From an uncultured Prevotellaceae bacterium (GTDB taxonomy: Bacteria > Bacteroidota > Bacteroidia > Bacteroidales > Bacteroidaceae): a stretch of 64,000 bases of DNA. Positions 31,268 to 39,812 of the stretch are shown here, one piece after another. Position numbers and translations under genes: made by a program. How positions within the stretch are numbered: position 1 is the stretch's first letter; each line of letters begins with the position of its first letter. The notes below the pieces were generated by a model. It did no database searches. It saw nothing but the letters and a program-made list of their open reading frames with translations, and was not told the origin of the DNA. The stretch lies in assembly GCA_900316285.1 (NCBI GenBank), contig ONCG01000014.1:1-64000 (forward strand), in the 5' to 3' direction.

Positions 31268-32962
31268 CTATCGCCTTTTAACCATGAAGAATCCGAGGCG
31301 GTGGGTGATGCCGCGCTTGTTGATGGAGCGCAGCTGATAGAATCCCTCGGGCACCTTGCTCACGTCGGCATACTTGCCACGATAGGGGAGTGAGGTCATC
31401 AGCTTGCCCTGCATCGTCTCGATGCACACCACATTGGCGTCGAGCGTTGAAGGCTTCTCCGGCAGCGTGAGTTTGTAGCCGTCGCACTTCAGGAGGCCAT
31501 CGGTAGCTATCAGCTCGTGAGCGCTCGTTCTGGCACCTGCACCCTCTACGCTCTGCAGGGGTTTGCTCTCATTGCCATAGCGGTCGACGGCCGTGACGGC
31601 ATAGAAGAAGTTGCCCTTCGGCGCAAGCGTGATCTGCTGGCTGGTGTGCCTTGTGGCTATGATGTTGCGAGCATCATTGATGTCGACGGGCCACGTGCGG
31701 CTCGCATATATATTATATAATAGGTGTGCCGCATCGGCCGACTGCCACGCGAGCGTCACCTCGCCACTTGCATGCTTGTGCTGCTGGAAGTGAGTGGGCG
31801 CATCGGGTAGGGTGGACGACAGCCACGTCATCGGCGGCACGACGGCAGGCGTCTGGTTGAAGCGGCGGGCGAAAGTGTAGATGCCCTTCGTGTTGTCGGT
31901 GAGGAACTTACTGCGGAAGTGCGTATGTCCCAGTCCCAACGAGCGAAGCACATACATCTCCTGCGTGACCACGTTGAGTGGCCAGTTGCCCTCGTGGCGG
32001 TTCAGCATGTAGGTGCCCAGGCCCGGTGCCACAATCTTGCCATACGACTGCTCCTGCCAGTCGATGGCGAAGGGATAGAAGTGGTTGTCGCGGAAGTACA
32101 TCATCGGGAAGAGGGCATCCATCACACCCGTGCGCAGCCATTCCTGTGCATCCTGGCAGACCACCGTGCGTGCATTCCACCCACGAGACGAATAGCGGCG
32201 CAGGTCGTCGGACTTGCCAATGGGGGAGCAGCTCATCATCACCCAAGGTTTTACACTCTTCACACGACGGCTGATGGCAGAGGCAATGGCGGTGATGTTG
32301 CGTCGTCCTTGCGTGCGCGACACCTTAATCTTCCAAGTCTCAGGATAGCGGATGTAGTCGAGGTGGATACCGTCGACATCGTAGTTGCGCACGATTTCCT
32401 CGCAGATGTCGGCGAGATACGTGCCCGTCTGCATGTTCTCAGGGTCCATATAGCCATCGGGGCCAATCTTCTTGATGAGCTTCGGATAGCGCTTGCGAAG
32501 CTGCATGCAGCCTGCCGACGTCCATTTGCCCACAGGGATTGTCACCACCCACGCATGAAGCTGCATGCCGCGCTTGTGGCATTCGTCGATGGCAAACTGC
32601 AGGGCATCGTAGCCCGGACTCTTGCCAGGGTTGCCACTCAGACAGCCGTCCCACGGTTCCATGGCCGAGGGATAGATGGTGGTGGCACGCACGCGTGTCT
32701 GCAGCAGCACGACATTGGTGCCCGCGGCCTTCAGTTGGTCGAGAATTGTGGTGAGCTCCCGCTGCTGCCGCTCAATCGATGTGGCAGAGCCGTTGCTGTA
32801 GGAGTGTGGCCAGTCGATGCCGCCGATGGTGGTGAGCCAAACGGCCCGCACCTCGTGTTTCGGCGAGGGCTGCGACTGTGCCTGCGTTGACAGGCCACAG
32901 AAGGCGCATAGCAAGATGAGCAATAGGGTGTATAAACTGGTTGTTGATCTATATAGATTCAT
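31268..32962 (-). CDS. Family 10-like glycosyl hydrolase (GHL10/DUF187), secreted, 564 aa
   Basis: After a signal peptide (MNLYRSTTSLYTLLLILLCAFCGLSTQAQ) the catalytic module reads HEVRAVWLTTIGGIDWPHS, AAGTNVVLLQTRVRATTIYPS, GMQLHAWV and NYDVDGIHLDYIRYPE, the signature of GHL10 proteins, which act on peptidoglycan-like or other glycans. A fibronectin III-like domain (about 375-465: AHLLYNIYASRTWPVD) and a C-terminal sorting-like tail (EGFYQLRSINKRGITHRLGFFMVKR) follow. The ATG at 32962 is chosen because the promoter at 32996-33026 lies over the longer in-frame start at 33025. Confidence 0.88.
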   Translation of the reverse strand: MNLYRSTTSLYTLLLILLCAFCGLSTQAQSQPSPKHEVRAVWLTTIGGIDWPHSYSNGSATSIERQQRELTTILDQLKAAGTNVVLLQTRVRATTIYPSAMEPWDGCLSGNPGKSPGYDALQFAIDECHKRGMQLHAWVVTIPVGKWTSAGCMQLRKRYPKLIKKIGPDGYMDPENMQTGTYLADICEEIVRNYDVDGIHLDYIRYPETWKIKVSRTQGRRNITAIASAISRRVKSVKPWVMMSCSPIGKSDDLRRYSSRGWNARTVVCQDAQEWLRTGVMDALFPMMYFRDNHFYPFAIDWQEQSYGKIVAPGLGTYMLNRHEGNWPLNVVTQEMYVLRSLGLGHTHFRSKFLTDNTKGIYTFARRFNQTPAVVPPMTWLSSTLPDAPTHFQQHKHASGEVTLAWQSADAAHLLYNIYASRTWPVDINDARNIIATRHTSQQITLAPKGNFFYAVTAVDRYGNESKPLQSVEGAGARTSAHELIATDGLLKCDGYKLTLPEKPSTLDANVVCIETMQGKLMTSLPYRGKYADVSKVPEGFYQLRSINKRGITHRLGFFMVKRR

Positions 32963-32995
32963 GACGTTTGGAGTCGTTTTTGATGATTTTTGCGA

Positions 32996-33026
32996 CAAAG
33001 GTACGGCTTTTTTTCCGTTTTTCAAA
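32996..33026 (-). promoter_or_regulatory. Promoter of the GH10-like gene, facing the cstA promoter
   Basis: On the minus strand, TTTG (33026-33023), 19 nt, TACCTTTG (33003-32996). On the plus strand, TACTTTTG at 33036-33043 is the -7 box for cstA, with a weak TTTT -33 box near 33011, so two divergent promoters overlap in about 50 bp. Confidence 0.7.
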
Positions 33027-33077
33027 TAAAATGCTTACTTTTGCACAAAAGTTTTACATTCATAAACCAAAACGCTG

Positions 33078-34595
33078 ATGATTTCGTTTATTATTGCATT
33101 GTTGGCACTCGTGGCCGGTTATTTCTTCTATGGAAAGTTGGTGGAGAAGGTGTTTGGTCCTGACGACCGCCCCACGCCCGCTGTGTCGAAGGCCGATGGA
33201 GTGGACTACATCGTGCTTCCTGGTTGGAAGGTTTTCATGATTCAGTTCCTGAATATTGCCGGCACGGGACCCATCTTCGGCGCCATCATGGGTGCGTGGT
33301 ATGGTCCGGTGGCCTATCTGTGGATTGTGCTTGGATGCATCTTCGCCGGTGCCGTGCACGACTATCTGTGCGGCATGCTCTCCATGCGTCATGGCGGAGC
33401 AGGACTGCCCGAGCTGGTGGGTGCCTATCTGGGTCAGCCCACGAAGCGCGTGATGCTGGTGTTCTCGGTCCTGCTGCTGATGATGGTGGGCGTGGTGTTC
33501 GTCTATAGTCCGGCCATCATCCTGCATGGCATCTGGGGTTCGAAGCTATTCTGGATTGTGGCGATCTTCGCCTATTACATCATTGCCACGATGCTGCCGG
33601 TCGACAAGGTCATTGGCAAGGTATATCCGCTCTTCGCCTTCTCGCTCATCTTCATGGCACTGGCACTCCTGGTGGGACTCCTCATCAAGCAGCCCGTTAT
33701 TCCTGAATTGTGGAGCGACCTTTCGCAGGCCAACCTCAACGAGAATCCCGCTTGGCTCGGACGCGAGACGTTCGTTGCCAACAACCCCATATTCCCTTGC
33801 CTCTTCATCACTATTGCCTGTGGTGCTATCAGTGGTTTCCATGCCACGCAGAGCCCGCTCATGGCACGTTGCGTGAAGACGGAGCGCTGGGGACGCCGCA
33901 TCTTCTATGGAGCTATGATTACCGAGGGACTTGTAGCCCTCATCTGGGCAACAGTCTCCATGTATTTCTTCTACTATGGTGGCTGGCGCGAGGTGGTGAA
34001 CCCCGAAACGGTGCAGGCCTTCATCGCGCAAGCAGACGGTGGAAAGACACTGATGCAGTACTTCGATGCTCCCACCGTGGTGAAAGATGTGTGCAACGGC
34101 TGGCTTGGCATTGCAGGCGGCATCCTGGCTCTGCTGGGTGTCGTGGCTGCTCCTATCACGAGTGGCGATACGGCCTTCCGTTCGGCCCGCCTCATCGTGG
34201 CAGACTTCATGAAGATGGAGCAACACTCCATTCGCCGTCGTCTCTACATCTGCATCCCAATGTTCGCAGCTGCCGTGCTGTTGATGTTGTGGCAGATGAA
34301 CAATCCCGATGGATTCAACATCATCTGGCAGTACTTCGGATGGGCCAATCAGACGCTGGCCGTGTTTACGTTGTGGACCATCACCGTCTACCTCGTGCAG
34401 CAGAAGAAACCGTTCTGGATGACACTGATTCCGGCTCTCTTCATGACCGTTGTCTGCTCGACGTTCCTGCTTATCTCGCGGCAGGCCTTCGGCTTGAGTC
34501 CCGCCATCTCCTATACGGGCAGTGTCGTCGTGCTGGTAGTAGCCATCGTCTGCTTCTTCACGTGGCTTAGGAAAAATAACGCCCCAAACTCGTAA
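33078..34595 (+). CDS. cstA: Carbon starvation protein A family transporter (CstA/BtsT-like), 505 aa
   Basis: The product starts MISFIIALLALVAGYFFYGKLVEKVFGPDDRPTPA and carries the GTGPIFGAIMGAWYGPVAYLWIVLGCIFAGAVHDY signature of CstA-type peptide/pyruvate transporters. About 13 membrane helices are visible. It is shorter than the E. coli protein (about 700 residues), as usual in Bacteroidetes, and lacks the long C-terminal extension. It shares a promoter region with the divergent GH10-like gene. The substrate in this genus is not established. Confidence 0.92.
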   Translation: MISFIIALLALVAGYFFYGKLVEKVFGPDDRPTPAVSKADGVDYIVLPGWKVFMIQFLNIAGTGPIFGAIMGAWYGPVAYLWIVLGCIFAGAVHDYLCGMLSMRHGGAGLPELVGAYLGQPTKRVMLVFSVLLLMMVGVVFVYSPAIILHGIWGSKLFWIVAIFAYYIIATMLPVDKVIGKVYPLFAFSLIFMALALLVGLLIKQPVIPELWSDLSQANLNENPAWLGRETFVANNPIFPCLFITIACGAISGFHATQSPLMARCVKTERWGRRIFYGAMITEGLVALIWATVSMYFFYYGGWREVVNPETVQAFIAQADGGKTLMQYFDAPTVVKDVCNGWLGIAGGILALLGVVAAPITSGDTAFRSARLIVADFMKMEQHSIRRRLYICIPMFAAAVLLMLWQMNNPDGFNIIWQYFGWANQTLAVFTLWTITVYLVQQKKPFWMTLIPALFMTVVCSTFLLISRQAFGLSPAISYTGSVVVLVVAIVCFFTWLRKNNAPNS

Positions 34596-34750
34596 CGTCT
34601 CAACTTCTCAACGTCTCAACTTCTCCGCTCGACCCCCAGGGGCGCTCATTCCCGAGCAAGCTCGCCTACCCGTAGCCTTTAGTAGCGCAGCGGAGAAAGT
34701 AACGTCTCAACGTCTCAACCTCTCAACTTCTCAACTTCTCAACCTCTCTC
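34594..34750. repeat. CTCAACNT microsatellite between cstA and recR
   Basis: AACGTCTCAACTTCTCAACG-type 8-bp words run from the cstA stop to the recR start, interrupted at about 34625-34700 by a short module with CGAGCAAGCTCG. The last word overlaps the recR ribosome-binding region. Confidence 0.75.
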
Positions 34751-35362
34751 ATGGAACAGCAATATCCCTCATCGCTACTCGAGAAAGCCGTGCAGGAGTT
34801 TTCAAAACTTCCGGGCATAGGCCGTAAGACCGCGCTACGCTTGTCGCTGCATCTGTTGCGGCAGGACACGGAGAGCGTCGACGCTTTTGGCGAGGCTGTT
34901 GTGAGGCTGAAACACGAGGTGCGCTATTGCTCCGTGTGTCATAACATCAGCGATACGGAGGTTTGTCCCATCTGTAGCGACCACCGCCGCGATGGCTCCA
35001 TGATCTGCGTCGTTGAGAACATACAAGACGTGATGGCGGTTGAGAACACGCAGCAGTTCAATGGACTCTACCATGTGCTGGGTGGCATCATCTCGCCGAT
35101 GGATGGCATTGGCCCTGGCGACATCGAGATTGACTCGCTGGTGAGTCGTGTGGAGAAGGGGGATATTAAAGAGGTGATTATGGCGTTGAGCTCCACGATG
35201 GAGGGCGACACCACGAATTTCTACATCTCACGCCGCCTGGCTCATACGGGTGTGAAGATCAGCGTGATTGCCCGTGGCATCAGCGTGGGCGACGAATTGG
35301 AATATACCGATGAGGTGACGCTGGGACGTTCAATCCTTAATCGAACACCGTTGACGAGGTAA
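34751..35362 (+). CDS. recR: Recombination protein RecR
   Basis: RecR works with RecO/RecF to load RecA on gapped DNA. Helix-hairpin-helix ([18 protein letters not shown], about 19-36), C4 zinc finger (C60, C63, C72, C75), Toprim domain ([31 protein letters not shown]) and the Walker B-like C-terminal part are all present in a normal 203-residue protein. The stop codon TAA lies inside the first unit of the AGGTAATAGGTTAT tandem repeat. Confidence 0.97.
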   Translation: MEQQYPSSLLEKAVQEFSKLPGIGRKTALRLSLHLLRQDTESVDAFGEAVVRLKHEVRYCSVCHNISDTEVCPICSDHRRDGSMICVVENIQDVMAVENTQQFNGLYHVLGGIISPMDGIGPGDIEIDSLVSRVEKGDIKEVIMALSSTMEGDTTNFYISRRLAHTGVKISVIARGISVGDELEYTDEVTLGRSILNRTPLTR

Positions 35363-35458
35363 TAGGTTATAGGTAATAGGTTATAGGTTAAAGGTTATAG
35401 GTAATAGGTTATAGGTAATAGGTTATAGGTTAAAGGTTATAGGTAATAGGTTATAAAT
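35357..35458. repeat. AGGTAATAGGTTAT tandem repeat
   Basis: Units AGGTAATAGGTTAT and AGGTTAAAGGTTAT alternate for about 100 bp, from the last codon of recR to the base before the ATG at 35459. The repeat thus supplies the recR stop codon and the leader of the next gene. Confidence 0.85.
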
Positions 35459-35884
35459 ATGGAACGCGTACAAAAATTATTGATGATTGATTTCTGGTGT
35501 GCCATTGCGCTCGTCGCATTGGTGGTGATACTAGGTGAGTTCAACGTGCTGCCTTTCGAAAAGTTTGCAGGGGGCGACAAGGCGGAGTTCTATTTGCTCA
35601 CCGTCATGGAACTCCTCACGATTGCGATGATTCCGCTGGCCCTGCGCCTGTTTAAGTTCAAAAAGATTAAGACGCAACTCAAGGAACAGCGCGAGAACGC
35701 CCTATCGAAGTGGGGACTCATCCGCATGGATATGCTCTGCCTGCCGATGTTCATCAATGCTGTGCTCTACTACATCTATCAGCATGCGGCATTCGGCTAT
35801 CTCGCCATCATCCTCTTCCTCTGCCTGTTCTTCGTCTACCCCAGCAAGGCTCGCTGTCAGGCAGAAGTGGATGCTGATAGTTGA
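35459..35884 (+). CDS. Small membrane protein of unknown function, 141 aa
   Basis: Four hydrophobic segments can be seen: about 8-27 (MIDFWCAIALVALVVILGEF), 42-62 (YLLTVMELLTIAMIPLALRL), 87-105 (MLCLPMFINAVLYYIYQ) and 108-130 (AFGYLAIILFLCLFFVY), with a basic loop KFKKIKTQLKEQRENALSK between TM2 and TM3. It is an inner-membrane protein with no recognised family. The ATG is preceded only by the tandem repeat. Confidence 0.75.
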   Translation: MERVQKLLMIDFWCAIALVALVVILGEFNVLPFEKFAGGDKAEFYLLTVMELLTIAMIPLALRLFKFKKIKTQLKEQRENALSKWGLIRMDMLCLPMFINAVLYYIYQHAAFGYLAIILFLCLFFVYPSKARCQAEVDADS

Positions 35885-36107
35885 TAATTTATAATTTATA
35901 ATTGATAATTGATAATTGATAATTGTGAATACCCTTTCCCGCAGTGCATTGAACCCCTTGAACCGAAGGTCATCGACCGAAGCAGTGCTGTCACGCGAAG
36001 CGTGGTGCACGAATCAGCGAGGGAGATAACTTTGAACCGCGCGAAGCGCATTGAACTTTGAACGCTGCGAAGCAGCTTTAAACCGCGCCGCAGGCGCATT
36101 TGAACCT
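35880..36107. repeat. TGATAATT microsatellite and GAACCGCGCGAAGCGC repeats
   Basis: 35882-35925 is a run of TTGATAATT words. 35935-36107 has CATTGAACC, TTTGAACCGCGCGAAGCGC, TTTGAACGCTGCGAAGCAGC and AAACCGCGCCGCAGGCGC, which are reverse-complement relatives of the units at 10992-11155. An in-frame upstream extension of the next gene (from 36051) is only this repeat. Confidence 0.65.
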
Positions 36108-36110
36108 CAT

Positions 36111-37301
36111 ATGAAACTCTCGGTCATCATCGTCAGCTATAACGTGAAGCACTACGTTGAGCAGTGCCTCATCTCATTGCGGCGTGCCTTAAGTGGCATC
36201 GATGCCGAGATGTTTGTCGTGGACAACCATTCCCACGATGGAACAGTGGAGCTCCTTCGCGCGCAGTTCCCGGAGGTCCGCGTGGTTGCCAGCAATCATA
36301 ATCTTGGTTTCGCAAGGGCAAACAACATTGCCATCCGACAGTCGCAGAGCGAATATGTGCTTCTGCTCAATCCTGATACGGTGGTGGCAGAGAATACGAT
36401 TGCGGAATGCATAGGGTTCATGGATGAACATCCGAAGGCAGGTGGACTTGGCGCACGCATGCTTAGAGCCGACGGCAACGATGCAAAGGAGTCGCGACGC
36501 GGACTGCCCACGCCAGCTGTGGCCTTCTACAAGATGAGCGGACTTTGTTCGCGCTTCCCCCGTAGTCGTCGCTTCGGACACTATTACATGGGCTATCTGC
36601 CTTGGGACGAGCCTGCACAGATAGAGGTCATCAGTGGTGCATTCTGCTTCTTGCGGCGTGCAGCGATTGATGAAGTGGGACTTCTCGACGAAGACTTCTT
36701 CATGTATGGCGAGGACATCGACCTGAGCTACCGGCTGCTGCGTGGCGGCTACGAGAACTGGTATCTGCCAACGAAGATTCTGCACTATAAGGGTGAGTCG
36801 ACGCAGAAGTCGTCGTTCCGCTATGTGCATGTGTTCTACGATGCCATGCTTATCTTCTTCCGCAAACACTATTCCCATGCCAGCCTCTTTTTCACCATTC
36901 CCATCAAGGCGGCCATCTATGGCAAGGCACTTGTTGAGCTGTGTCGCATGCAACTCAGTCGTGCTCGCCGCAGCATGGGATTTGTGAGCAAGCGCGCCTC
37001 GCAGCCGGCATACTATGTCTTCATCGGCACCGCCCAGCATCTCGACACATGTAGGCAGCTGGCCAACGCAAAGGGACTCGACGCGCAGTTTGTGGAAGGC
37101 AACGAGGAAAGCCTGCCCGAAGGTCATCTCAATATGTCACTACCCAGCGAGCGCGACGTCTATGTAGTCTACGACATCGAGGCCTATCGCTTCCAATCCA
37201 TTTTCCGCATCTTCTCGAGTAGGCCCGTGGAGTGGGTGGCCATGGGTACGTTCCTGCCTGAAGAGCGAATCATCATCACAACAGAGGAGGTCCTGAAATG
37301 A
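36111..37301 (+). CDS. Family 2 glycosyltransferase, 396 aa
   Basis: MKLSVIIVSYNVKHYVEQCLISLRR is the GT-A/GT2 N-terminus, DNHSHDGTVELLR holds the first nucleotide-sugar contacts, LLNPDTVV is the DxD-like motif, and ISGAFCFLRRAAIDEVGLLDEDFFMYGEDIDLSYRL is the acceptor/catalytic region (ED motif). A helical stretch and an unusual alpha/beta C-terminal domain of about 100 residues (from ASQPAYYVFIGTAQHLDTCRQL) are appended. It resembles rhamnosyltransferase-like enzymes for cell-surface polysaccharide. The gene overlaps the GNAT gene by 4 bp. Confidence 0.9.
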   Translation: MKLSVIIVSYNVKHYVEQCLISLRRALSGIDAEMFVVDNHSHDGTVELLRAQFPEVRVVASNHNLGFARANNIAIRQSQSEYVLLLNPDTVVAENTIAECIGFMDEHPKAGGLGARMLRADGNDAKESRRGLPTPAVAFYKMSGLCSRFPRSRRFGHYYMGYLPWDEPAQIEVISGAFCFLRRAAIDEVGLLDEDFFMYGEDIDLSYRLLRGGYENWYLPTKILHYKGESTQKSSFRYVHVFYDAMLIFFRKHYSHASLFFTIPIKAAIYGKALVELCRMQLSRARRSMGFVSKRASQPAYYVFIGTAQHLDTCRQLANAKGLDAQFVEGNEESLPEGHLNMSLPSERDVYVVYDIEAYRFQSIFRIFSSRPVEWVAMGTFLPEERIIITTEEVLK

Positions 37302-37807
37302 ATACACCAATGATCACCCTGCGCGCACTCGAGCCGGAAGACCTCGATGCGCTCTATGCCATTGAGAACGACGTTGAGTGCTGGGATGTCGGCCACACCA
37401 GCGTTCCATACTCGCGCTATGCCCTACATGACTACATCGCCAATGCCTCGGCCGACATCTATGCTGACCGCCAGGTGCGTCTTGCCATCGCAAATGATGA
37501 AGGCGACATCGTGGGACTCGTCGATGTGATGAACTTCGATCCGCGCCATCAGCGTGCCGAGGTGGGCATCATCGTAAAGAAACCCTATCGCCGCGCCGGC
37601 TATGCCCATGCTGCCATGCAAAGAATTCTTGATCTTGCACGCACAAACTGGCACCTGCATCAGCTCTATGCCATCGTCGACAGCTACAATCGCGATGCAC
37701 AAAGCCTTTTCTCCGACCTCGGCTTTCATGCCGAAAACACCCTGCAATCGTGGCTTTTCGATGGTCAGAACTACCGAGATGCATGCCTAATGCAAAAATT
37801 TTTGTAA
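37298..37807 (+). CDS. GNAT-family N-acetyltransferase, RimJ/SpeG-like, 169 aa
   Basis: The fold shows ITLRALEPEDLDALYAIEND at the N-terminus, GDIVGLVDVMNFDPRHQRAEVGIIVKKPYRRAGYAHAAMQRIL (beta 4 plus the acetyl-CoA binding pyrophosphate loop RRAGYA) and LYAIVDSYNRDAQSLFSDLGF. This is close to spermidine acetyltransferase SpeG and RimJ-type enzymes. The ATG overlaps the glycosyltransferase stop codon, so the two are translationally coupled. Confidence 0.9.
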   Translation: MNTPMITLRALEPEDLDALYAIENDVECWDVGHTSVPYSRYALHDYIANASADIYADRQVRLAIANDEGDIVGLVDVMNFDPRHQRAEVGIIVKKPYRRAGYAHAAMQRILDLARTNWHLHQLYAIVDSYNRDAQSLFSDLGFHAENTLQSWLFDGQNYRDACLMQKFL

Positions 37808-37824
37808 AAAAGTGGCAAGAAGTT

Positions 37825-37855
37825 TTGGTGGAACAAAAAAATATCACTACCTTTG
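37825..37855 (+). promoter_or_regulatory. Promoter of the tRNA-Asp pair
   Basis: TTGG (37825-37828), 19 nt, TACCTTTG (37848-37855), ending 54 nt before the first tRNA. Confidence 0.75.
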
Positions 37856-37908
37856 CAGCCGCAAACAAGGAACAAGTTGCTATTCGTTAGCAGCGAGAAA
37901 CTTGAAAA

Positions 37909-37982
37909 GGTGCGTTAGTTCAGTAGGTTAGAATGCCTGCCTGTCACGCAGGAGGTCACGAGTTCGAGTCTCGTACGCACCG
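37909..37982 (+). tRNA. tRNA-Asp(GTC), copy 1
   Basis: Acceptor stem GGTGCGT/ACGCACC, D arm with GTTCAGTAGGTTAGAAT, anticodon loop CTGTCAC (anticodon GTC), T arm TTCGAGTC, discriminator G; 74 nt, no encoded CCA. The sequence is identical to the copy at 38024-38097. Confidence 0.96.
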
Positions 37983-38023
37983 CTTCTCAAGCGGAAAAAG
38001 TTCTGGAAATTGCAACATTTCGA

Positions 38024-38097
38024 GGTGCGTTAGTTCAGTAGGTTAGAATGCCTGCCTGTCACGCAGGAGGTCACGAGTTCGAGTCTCGTACGCACCG
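38024..38097 (+). tRNA. tRNA-Asp(GTC), copy 2
   Basis: Identical to the gene at 37909-37982 (anticodon GTC, discriminator G), 41 bp downstream of it and co-transcribed. Followed by a terminator at 38106. Confidence 0.96.
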
Positions 38098-38105
38098 CAG
38101 AGAAG

Positions 38106-38131
38106 CCTTCCCATAACGGGGAGGTTTTTTT
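38106..38131 (+). terminator. Rho-independent terminator of the tRNA-Asp pair
   Basis: CCTTCCC (38106-38112) pairs with GGGGAGG (38118-38124, with one G-U-type pair), followed by seven T residues. Confidence 0.85.
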
Positions 38132-38155
38132 CTTGATAAAAAATCGTCAAAAAAT

Positions 38156-38186
38156 TTGGCTAATTGCCTGATTTTTATTACCTTTG
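38156..38186 (+). promoter_or_regulatory. Promoter of infC-rpmI-rplT
   Basis: TTGG (38156-38159), 19 nt, TACCTTTG (38179-38186), 37 nt before the infC ATG. Confidence 0.75.
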
Positions 38187-38223
38187 CAGCCGTTTAGCAA
38201 AATTGTACAATTAAAATTAGTTA

Positions 38224-38916
38224 ATGAAGAACGACAAAATGAAGAATCAGTACCGCGTGAATGAGCAAATTCGCGTTCGGGAAGTGCGTATCGTAGGCGA
38301 GGGTGGTAGCACCGTGATGCCTACCAGACAGGCTCTTGACATGGCCCATCAGCAGGGTGTAGACCTTGTGGAGATTTCGCCCAATGCCCAGCCGCCTGTA
38401 TGCCGTCTCATTGACTATAGCAAGTTCCTCTATCAGCAGAAGAAGCACCAGAAGGAGATGAAGGCCAAGCAGGTGAAGGTGGAGGTGAAGGAAATTCGCT
38501 TCGGACCCCAGACCGACGACCACGACTACAACTTCAAGCTGAAGCACGCCAAGGAATTCCTTGAGGAAGGCAACAAGGTGCGTGCGTATGTGTTCTTCCG
38601 CGGCCGCAGTATCCTTTTCAAGGAGCAGGGTGAGGTGTTGCTGTTGCGTTTTGCAAACGATTTGGAGGAATATGCCAAGGTGGAGCAGCTGCCCCGTCTG
38701 GAAGGCAAGAAGATGTTCCTCTTCCTCGCACCCAAGAAGGCCGGTGTTGCCAAGAAGAGTCAGCAGAAGCGCGACAACGAGCGCCGCGAAGCTGAAGCCA
38801 AGGCAGCACAGGAGCAGGAGGCTGAGGCCACAGCAGCCGCCAATGGTCTGCTGGCCAATGCCAAGGGTGGTGAGGATTTGCTGAGCAAATTGAAGTTGGA
38901 CGACGAAAAAGCATAA
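38224..38916 (+). CDS. infC: Translation initiation factor IF-3
   Basis: IF-3 binds the 30S subunit and enforces correct initiation. N-terminal [19 protein letters not shown], linker [32 protein letters not shown] and C-terminal domain [41 protein letters not shown] are present. It ends with an extra Ala/Glu/Lys-rich tail of about 45 residues, longer than in E. coli (180 aa) but usual in Bacteroidetes. The start is a normal ATG at 38224 rather than the AUU of E. coli. It heads the rpmI-rplT operon. Confidence 0.97.
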   Translation: MKNDKMKNQYRVNEQIRVREVRIVGEGGSTVMPTRQALDMAHQQGVDLVEISPNAQPPVCRLIDYSKFLYQQKKHQKEMKAKQVKVEVKEIRFGPQTDDHDYNFKLKHAKEFLEEGNKVRAYVFFRGRSILFKEQGEVLLLRFANDLEEYAKVEQLPRLEGKKMFLFLAPKKAGVAKKSQQKRDNERREAEAKAAQEQEAEATAAANGLLANAKGGEDLLSKLKLDDEKA

Positions 38917-39010
38917 CATCGTCAGTCCCGCCAAACGAAGAGAAATAAGGTGCGTAACGCCCGGTATATGCGTTGCCGCCGCTAATAATAACAATTAAAA
39001 ACAAAAAACA

Positions 39011-39208
39011 ATGCCAAAAGTAAAGACAAACTCCGGAGCCAAGAAGCGTTTCAGCTTCACCGGAACAGGTAAAATCAAGCGTCATCACGCTTATCACAGT
39101 CACATTCTGACTAAGAAGACCAAGAAGCAGAAGAGAAACCTGGTACACCAGGCCATCGTCGACAAGTCGAACATGAAGCAGGTTCGCGACCTGCTCTGCC
39201 TCCGTTAA
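39011..39208 (+). CDS. rpmI: 50S ribosomal protein L35
   Basis: 65 residues, [36 protein letters not shown] with the conserved basic core of L35. It lies 94 bp after infC and 41 bp before rplT. The gap before it includes a GC-rich hairpin (GGTGCGTAACGCC..GGCG-like) that could be an autoregulatory leader, but this is weak. Confidence 0.97.
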   Translation: MPKVKTNSGAKKRFSFTGTGKIKRHHAYHSHILTKKTKKQKRNLVHQAIVDKSNMKQVRDLLCLR

Positions 39209-39249
39209 TTATGAACCCTTTTGTTGAACGTTAAAAGAAGAAAAGAACT

Positions 39250-39594
39250 ATGCCAAGATCAGTAAATCATGTTGCCTCTAAGGCACGCAGAACTCGCATT
39301 CTGAAGCTCACTAAGGGTTATTTTGGAGCTCGCAAGAACGTATGGACCGTTGCCAAGAATACTTGGGAGAAGGGTCTCACCTATGCATATCGTGATCGTC
39401 GTAACAAGAAGCGCACCTTCCGCGCTCTGTGGATTCAGCGTATCAATGCTGCTGCCCGCATGGAGGGTATGAGCTACTCGCAGCTCATGGGTGCTCTGCA
39501 CAAGGCTGGTATTGAGATCAACCGTAAGGTGCTCGCCGACCTCGCCATGAACAACCCCGAGGCTTTTAAGGCCATCGTCGAGAAGGTGAAGTAA
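39250..39594 (+). CDS. rplT: 50S ribosomal protein L20
   Basis: 114 residues beginning [19 protein letters not shown] with [20 protein letters not shown] and [19 protein letters not shown], the L20 signatures. L20 binds 23S rRNA early in assembly and is often the autoregulator of its operon. Confidence 0.97.
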   Translation: MPRSVNHVASKARRTRILKLTKGYFGARKNVWTVAKNTWEKGLTYAYRDRRNKKRTFRALWIQRINAAARMEGMSYSQLMGALHKAGIEINRKVLADLAMNNPEAFKAIVEKVK

Positions 39595-39649
39595 GAAATT
39601 CCCCACATCCCCTCACCTCAAAGGTAGGGGAGAGGATTTTGAAAAATGA

Positions 39650-39684
39650 AGGAGTTGCATCCGCTTGGGTGCAACTCCTTTTCT
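39650..39684 (+). terminator. Rho-independent terminator after rplT
   Basis: AGGAGTTGCA pairs with TGCAACTCCT around a 10-nt loop, followed by TTTTCTTG. Confidence 0.85.
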
Positions 39685-39701
39685 TGTTATATGACCTAGA
39701 A

Positions 39702-39777
39702 ATGTAGGGACGCGACGTGTCGCGTAATTGGATTCAGCTTTCCCCTTCCAATAACGCGGCACGCCGCGTCCCTACAT
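39702..39777. repeat. 76-bp GC-rich inverted-repeat element, variant arm
   Basis: Exactly 76 bp, with left arm ATGTAGGGACGCGACGTGTC+GCG and right arm CGCGGCACGCCGCGTCCC+TACAT. The left arm differs from the usual GGCGTGCC but keeps its own palindrome (CGCGAC-GT-GTCGCG). The interior differs from the other copies. It lies between the convergent rplT and tex genes. Confidence 0.8.
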
Positions 39778-39812
39778 GTGAGGGTGAAATATATAACCAC
39801 CTTTTTTGTTCG

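Noticed and set aside
31919-32890. 323-codon plus-strand frame opposite the GH10-like gene
   Set aside because: Shadow of a real gene with signal peptide and catalytic motifs.
36051-36110. 20-codon extension of the glycosyltransferase
   Set aside because: It is encoded by the GAACCGCGCGAAGCGC repeats; GT2 proteins start with the MKLSVIIVSYN strand at 36111.
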